64,000 nucleotides of DNA from Trichopria drosophilae (Eukaryota > Arthropoda > Insecta > Hymenoptera > Diapriidae): assembly GCA_030407085.1 (NCBI GenBank), contig CM059582.1:22705001-22769000 (forward strand). Direction: 5' to 3'. How positions within the stretch are numbered: the stretch's first letter is position 1; every line of letters starts with the position of its first letter. Below are positions 60,580 to 64,000 of the stretch, one piece after another. The position numbers and the translations under genes are program-made. The notes under the pieces are model-generated. The model saw only the letters and a program-made list of their open reading frames with translations, ran no database searches and was not told where the DNA came from.

Positions 60580-60823
60580 GAAAACCCCCGAGTATAGTAA
60601 GTTTCAAGAGAATCCAGTTGGTTTCAAAAAATTCGTCCACTATATTGGAGCCGCCATTTTGAATATCGAAAACTAGATATCAGATTCGTAATCAGCAACC
60701 TCGAAAACCCCCGAGTAGTAAGTTTTAAGAGAATTCAGTTAGTTTCAAAAATTTCATCCACCATATTGGATCCGTCATTTTGAGCTTTGAAAATTAGATA
60801 TCACATTCGTCATCTGCGACCCT
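60580..60823 (+). repeat. Satellite-like tandem dimer, units of about 122 bp
   Basis: Unit 1 (60580-60702) and unit 2 (60703-60823) both read GAAAACCCCCGAGTA, AAGTTT, AGAGAAT.CAGTT, TTTCAAAAA, then ATATTGGA.CCG.CATTTTGA, AGATATCA, TTCGT and TCAGCRACC-like sequence. Other single or partial units occur at 13250-13515 and 61610-61700 (plus) and at 21690, 31345 and 33225 (minus). No coding capacity. Confidence 0.75.
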
Positions 60824-61609
60824 GAAAATATAAGATACCATTGTCTTATATTAGGTAGGCATTAGTAATGAAGTTATTGCTCCAATAGCAATTGAAAACA
60901 CCCATTTATAACCCCCTGTTTACCGGAAGGAAAAAGTAATGTTATATATTTTTAAAATATTTTCTCGTTGGTATTATTATCCGCAGAATTTTCAGTTCAA
61001 AATTTTGAGAAACGGCCGAGTTACAGCCAAATAAATCTTCATACTCTGTAAATCTGAAATAGCTGAAAACGACTAATACGAAATGAAAAGTGAGTTACTA
61101 TCGATCAGTTACTTGTTACTAGAAAATAGTAAAAAACTGCTAACACATTAATAAAATTCTAATAATCCAAAAGTAGAGATTGAATATTTAGTTTAGTAGT
61201 TTATATAATTAGTAATAAATGAGTAATTTTTCATTATTTATTAGTAAAAATAATTACTAATTGAATTGGTGACCCACTTTTCGTTTTTTAATTAATAGTT
61301 TTTAACTAATTCAGATTTAGAGAGTAATGTCTTAGTTTAACATATAATTGTCATAGTTTAAGACAAGTGTCTTATAGTAAATATCTTGTAGGAGGGTATT
61401 TATGGCGTCTTAGATGCGAAAGTTTCTTAAAATAAGGCACATTTTTTTACATTCTATCTGCTTATCTATCTTAAAAATGTTAAGCAAAATTGATAATATT
61501 TATTAATATCATATTCTTAATGGGCAACGGCTAATGAAACATAATATAGTTTAAATAAAAATATGTAAAGAATTACCGAACAATTTAAAAAAATGATTGT
61601 ACCATACTG
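60824..61609. other. AT-rich DNA, nothing recognised
   Basis: No supported gene or repeat. Confidence 0.4.
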
Positions 61610-61700
61610 AATTTGCAATTTTAACATTTCAAAAACTGATACCAGATTCACAATTAACGACCCTTAAAAACTCACGAATAACAATTTTAAGTATTTTGAA
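61610..61700 (+). repeat. Diverged satellite-like unit, plus orientation
   Basis: CATACTGAATTTGCAATTTT, AACATTTCAAAAACTGATAC, CAGATTCACAATTAACGACC and CTTAAAAACTCACGA follow the order of the 122-bp family. Confidence 0.45.
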
Positions 61701-61899
61701 AAAACGTTAAGACTTTTCACATTGAGGCTATAACCATCATCGATAATAATTATAGGTAATTACGTTGTGTTTTAAGGCACATTTCTCTAAAAAAACTCAT
61801 TTCATCTTAAATTTTAATCTTTCATTTTAAAACTCATTTTCATGTGTATTTAAAAGTAAAAACGCGTATTGATAAACATCATACTTGAGCACTGCATCT

Positions 61900-62560
61900 T
61901 ATTTTGTAAAAAAGATTTCATACGGCATTATGTCGCCTGTGTACCCAAAACGGCATTTTGTCCCTCGTCTGCGAGATTTTGGGAGTTTTCGACGTAGGTC
62001 TGGATTGCATATGTTACAAGGGGTCGGAGGTTTTCCATACGGGTCGTAGTAGGAAAACCGCGATGAGTTTCTTAAAAGCCTCTCGTCTACCCGGAGACGT
62101 GCATATTTCAGGATGCCCCGGAAATACGGAAATTAGGGTACGGAGTGAAAGCGAAAGAAACCGCTCTCTATGATATACATCTCGTGTGTACGTCCCTTTT
62201 AAAGCCGTTCCTGAGTAACGTGAACAGAGAAAATCAATCTCAGCAACTACCATGGCTGGAAAATACAGCGTTACTGTTGCTGTTGCCACGACACTTTATC
62301 GCGATGCTCAAATAAGGATGACATTTTCCAGCATGGTAATGTCACCGTGATGAATAGAAGCAACTTGCTGACAAAGTGGCAGGGATCTTTCCCAACAAAT
62401 TGGCGTATCTGGTGATGGCCTGTTTTTCATCATTCGGTTCTCGTTAGTACTTTCATTTTGCAAACGGGGTACATTCATCACCGCGGAATGGTCGCTTCAG
62501 ATTTTGTCATCCATCTAGATCTTTTCCATTCCTGGGTTTTTAGGAGTTTGCATTCGTTTG
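61900..62560. other. CpG-rich, apparently single-copy block with a hairpin
   Basis: Balanced composition with many CpG sites. A 71-codon plus-strand frame (61958-62173) and a 91-codon minus-strand frame (62014-62289) overlap, and neither is recognised. A hairpin at 62248-62338 is annotated separately. Possibly regulatory or a non-coding transcript. Confidence 0.3.
62248..62338. other. 91-bp hairpin-forming sequence
   Basis: TACCATGGCTGGAAAAT pairs with ATTTTCCAGCATGGTA (one bulged G) across a loop of about 58 bp. The stem is about 16 bp, shorter than usual for a microRNA precursor. ACCATGG also gives a 32-codon frame (MAGKYSVTVAVATT at its start) that ends in the second arm. The function is unknown. 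Confidence 0.35.
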
Positions 62561-63439
62561 CACTAAGCGTGGATTATTCTCGATGAAGTGTATTGAAAAT
62601 AGTGTAATTGGTAATTGTCATCAACTGATCCTGAAAAGAAAAATTTTTTATAAAAATTACAGAATTTTCCCGTAATCAAGGATATTAATTAGGAAATAAT
62701 TATATTGATTACATGATACTAAGCTTTTATTTGAATACCACGAAGATAGTCAATGAAATTATGAACTTATGTGTAATGATTTTACATGAGTAGTAAAATT
62801 TCGTGTTCAATTTCAACAATCCAATTTCACAAACCCTTTTAGTATATGATCAATTTTTGGACTAAATATCAAGTAATGAATTTTATTATTGTAATTCAGA
62901 ATATTACTGTATGATGTCACTCATTCGCAGATGTAAGAGCGCACAAATAAAAAAATTCTGAACTCTGCAAAACATAGGTAAACAGGAATTTTTTTTATTT
63001 GAAAATGATAGACTTCCGGAAAAACTGTTGCGAAACAAAAAGTTCTTAGCATCGATCAAAGAAAACCTCGACATTTTTTCACAATTTTTCTACGACTTTT
63101 CATGTTTTTTCAAAATTTTGCGATTTTTCGTATTTGAGCCGCCACTTTGACAATTTCCAACTTCATTTTCAAAATGCTATCATGCACATCTCAAAGTTAA
63201 AGGTTCGAGGATGCGATATTTTCACCGATCAGTGATCTCCCTAATTGTTTTCAATATGAAAATGCCGATTAAAAAATATTTGTCAGTGAAAAAATCTGAT
63301 TTTTTTTGTGAAAAACCAAGCATAACATATTTTGGAATGGGCTCGATTGATTTTTTAACAGCAGATTCGGAAATATCGATGAATTTTCCGACGAAAATGT
63401 TTTGTCTAAAATTTGTTGAATTGGTTTTTAATGACAAGA
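62561..63439. other. AT-rich DNA, possibly interior of a broken TTAA element
   Basis: No supported gene. If the terminus at 63493 belongs to an older element, part of this stretch would be its interior; no left terminus was found. Confidence 0.3.
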
Positions 63440-63493
63440 AATATTCCGAAAACCTTGGTGAAACTTGTGCCCTCTTGGGCGTTAATGGGTTAA
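63440..63493. mobile_element. Solitary TTAA element end (piggyBac-like)
   Basis: Reverse complement from 63493 reads TTAACCCATTAACGCCCAAG then AGGGCACAAG, closely like the right terminus at 57061 (TTAACCCATTAACG). No matching left end occurs upstream within about 1.5 kb, so this is a truncated element or a boundary I could not resolve. Overlapping frames of about 100 codons on both strands are incidental. Confidence 0.5.
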
Positions 63494-64000
63494 ATTCATC
63501 ATTTTTTATTATTTTCATTATTTAAGTAATGTCAACGAAAGGGAAGGGGGTATGCTAATACATAAATCGTTTAGGTTCATGTTGCCTTTTCAAGTGAATT
63601 GTTAATGTGAAAACTGTAAAATGCTCAAAATAAAATAAAATCATAGAACACGTAAATAAATGGTTAGTTACGCTAACAACTTAAAAGTAGTAAACGCAAA
63701 AGTAGTGAATGCAGCAAAGAAGTTAGTAATCCCAACAAAGGAATGTTTGTCACTGCCGAAACTGGTAAACACCATACCTTATTATTTTATTTACTTAAGG
63801 TTATTATCATTAATAGCATCGAAACACTTTTCGAAGTGCCTTTCGAATTAAAAAATGGAAGGAGATGGAGTTGCATAATAAATCATAATACATCATAATA
63901 AATCATAATATACCACCACGGTGTTTTTATTTCACAAGAAAAAGTATAGATAAGTTCAAAATGTCAAAGTGAGAGACGAAATTTCGAACCATGTCTATTT
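63494..64000. other. AT-rich DNA with a short tandem repeat
   Basis: 63872-63911 is an imprecise tandem of CATAATAAAT (about four units). A 63-codon frame at 63660-63851 is unrecognised. Nothing else. Confidence 0.4.

Noticed and set aside
1..64000. CRISPR arrays, bacterial operons, rRNA genes or an integrated virus
   Set aside because: No regularly spaced repeats, no tightly packed genes, no rRNA-like conserved blocks and no viral protein signature were seen on either strand.

Overview
This window looks like 64 kb of non-coding, AT-rich nuclear DNA from an insect. I infer an insect, and possibly a hymenopteran, from three things. The transposon remnants are arthropod types (Penelope-like, DIRS-like, jockey-type LINE, TTAA and TA miniature elements). 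There are short CpG-rich blocks in a very AT-rich background. No open reading frame is longer than 180 codons. The order-level guess is weak. I see no prokaryotic features: no operons, ribosome binding sites, or CRISPR arrays.

No complete host gene is visible. The best host coding candidate is one short GC-rich segment at 19808-19886. It has an acceptor on its left, a strong GTGAGT donor on its right and an open, protein-like frame, so the window may be largely intron of a plus-strand gene. A weaker candidate exon or small secreted-peptide frame lies at 40797-40988. A promoter-like block with NRF-1/Ewg-type palindromes lies at 53930-54140. Several CpG-rich, apparently single-copy blocks (15480-16270, 22290-23430, 36130-36450, 40740-41290, 42060-42430, 45040-45240, 48000-48480, 61900-62560) could be regulatory DNA or untranslated exons.

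The rest is a mosaic of transposon remnants, many with target-site duplications that can be read directly. 1-9.3 kb: TTAA (piggyBac-like) miniature elements, a 1.24-kb Mutator/Foldback-like long-inverted-repeat element with a 9-bp duplication, and a TA-type miniature element. 9.4-10.8 kb: a LINE reverse-transcriptase stump fused in frame to a DIRS-type tyrosine recombinase stump, followed by perfect inverted repeats. 11.2-12.2 kb: a repeat-filled element carrying a tRNA-like insert. 19.3-22.1 kb: two copies of a double-hairpin repeat, a hAT-type miniature element and a 944-bp TA-flanked hairpin element. 25-36 kb: several foldback elements, a (TA)n tract and a tRNA-derived SINE with a 17-bp duplication. 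36.7-40.3 kb: another TTAA element and a second copy of the hAT-type element. 49-51.3 kb: the third double-hairpin copy and a Penelope-like element with a GIY-YIG stump and a degenerate hammerhead-ribozyme-like motif. 52.8-57.1 kb: two TA-type elements, a 33-bp minisatellite and a 923-bp TTAA element. 60.6-63.5 kb: satellite-like 120-bp units and a solitary TTAA element end.

The most unusual observations are the in-frame LINE/DIRS chimera, the three-copy double-hairpin family, the hammerhead-like motif beside the Penelope remnant, the 33-bp minisatellite that keeps an 11-residue periodic frame open, and the isolated candidate exon. All family assignments come from reading motifs by eye; no database search was possible.
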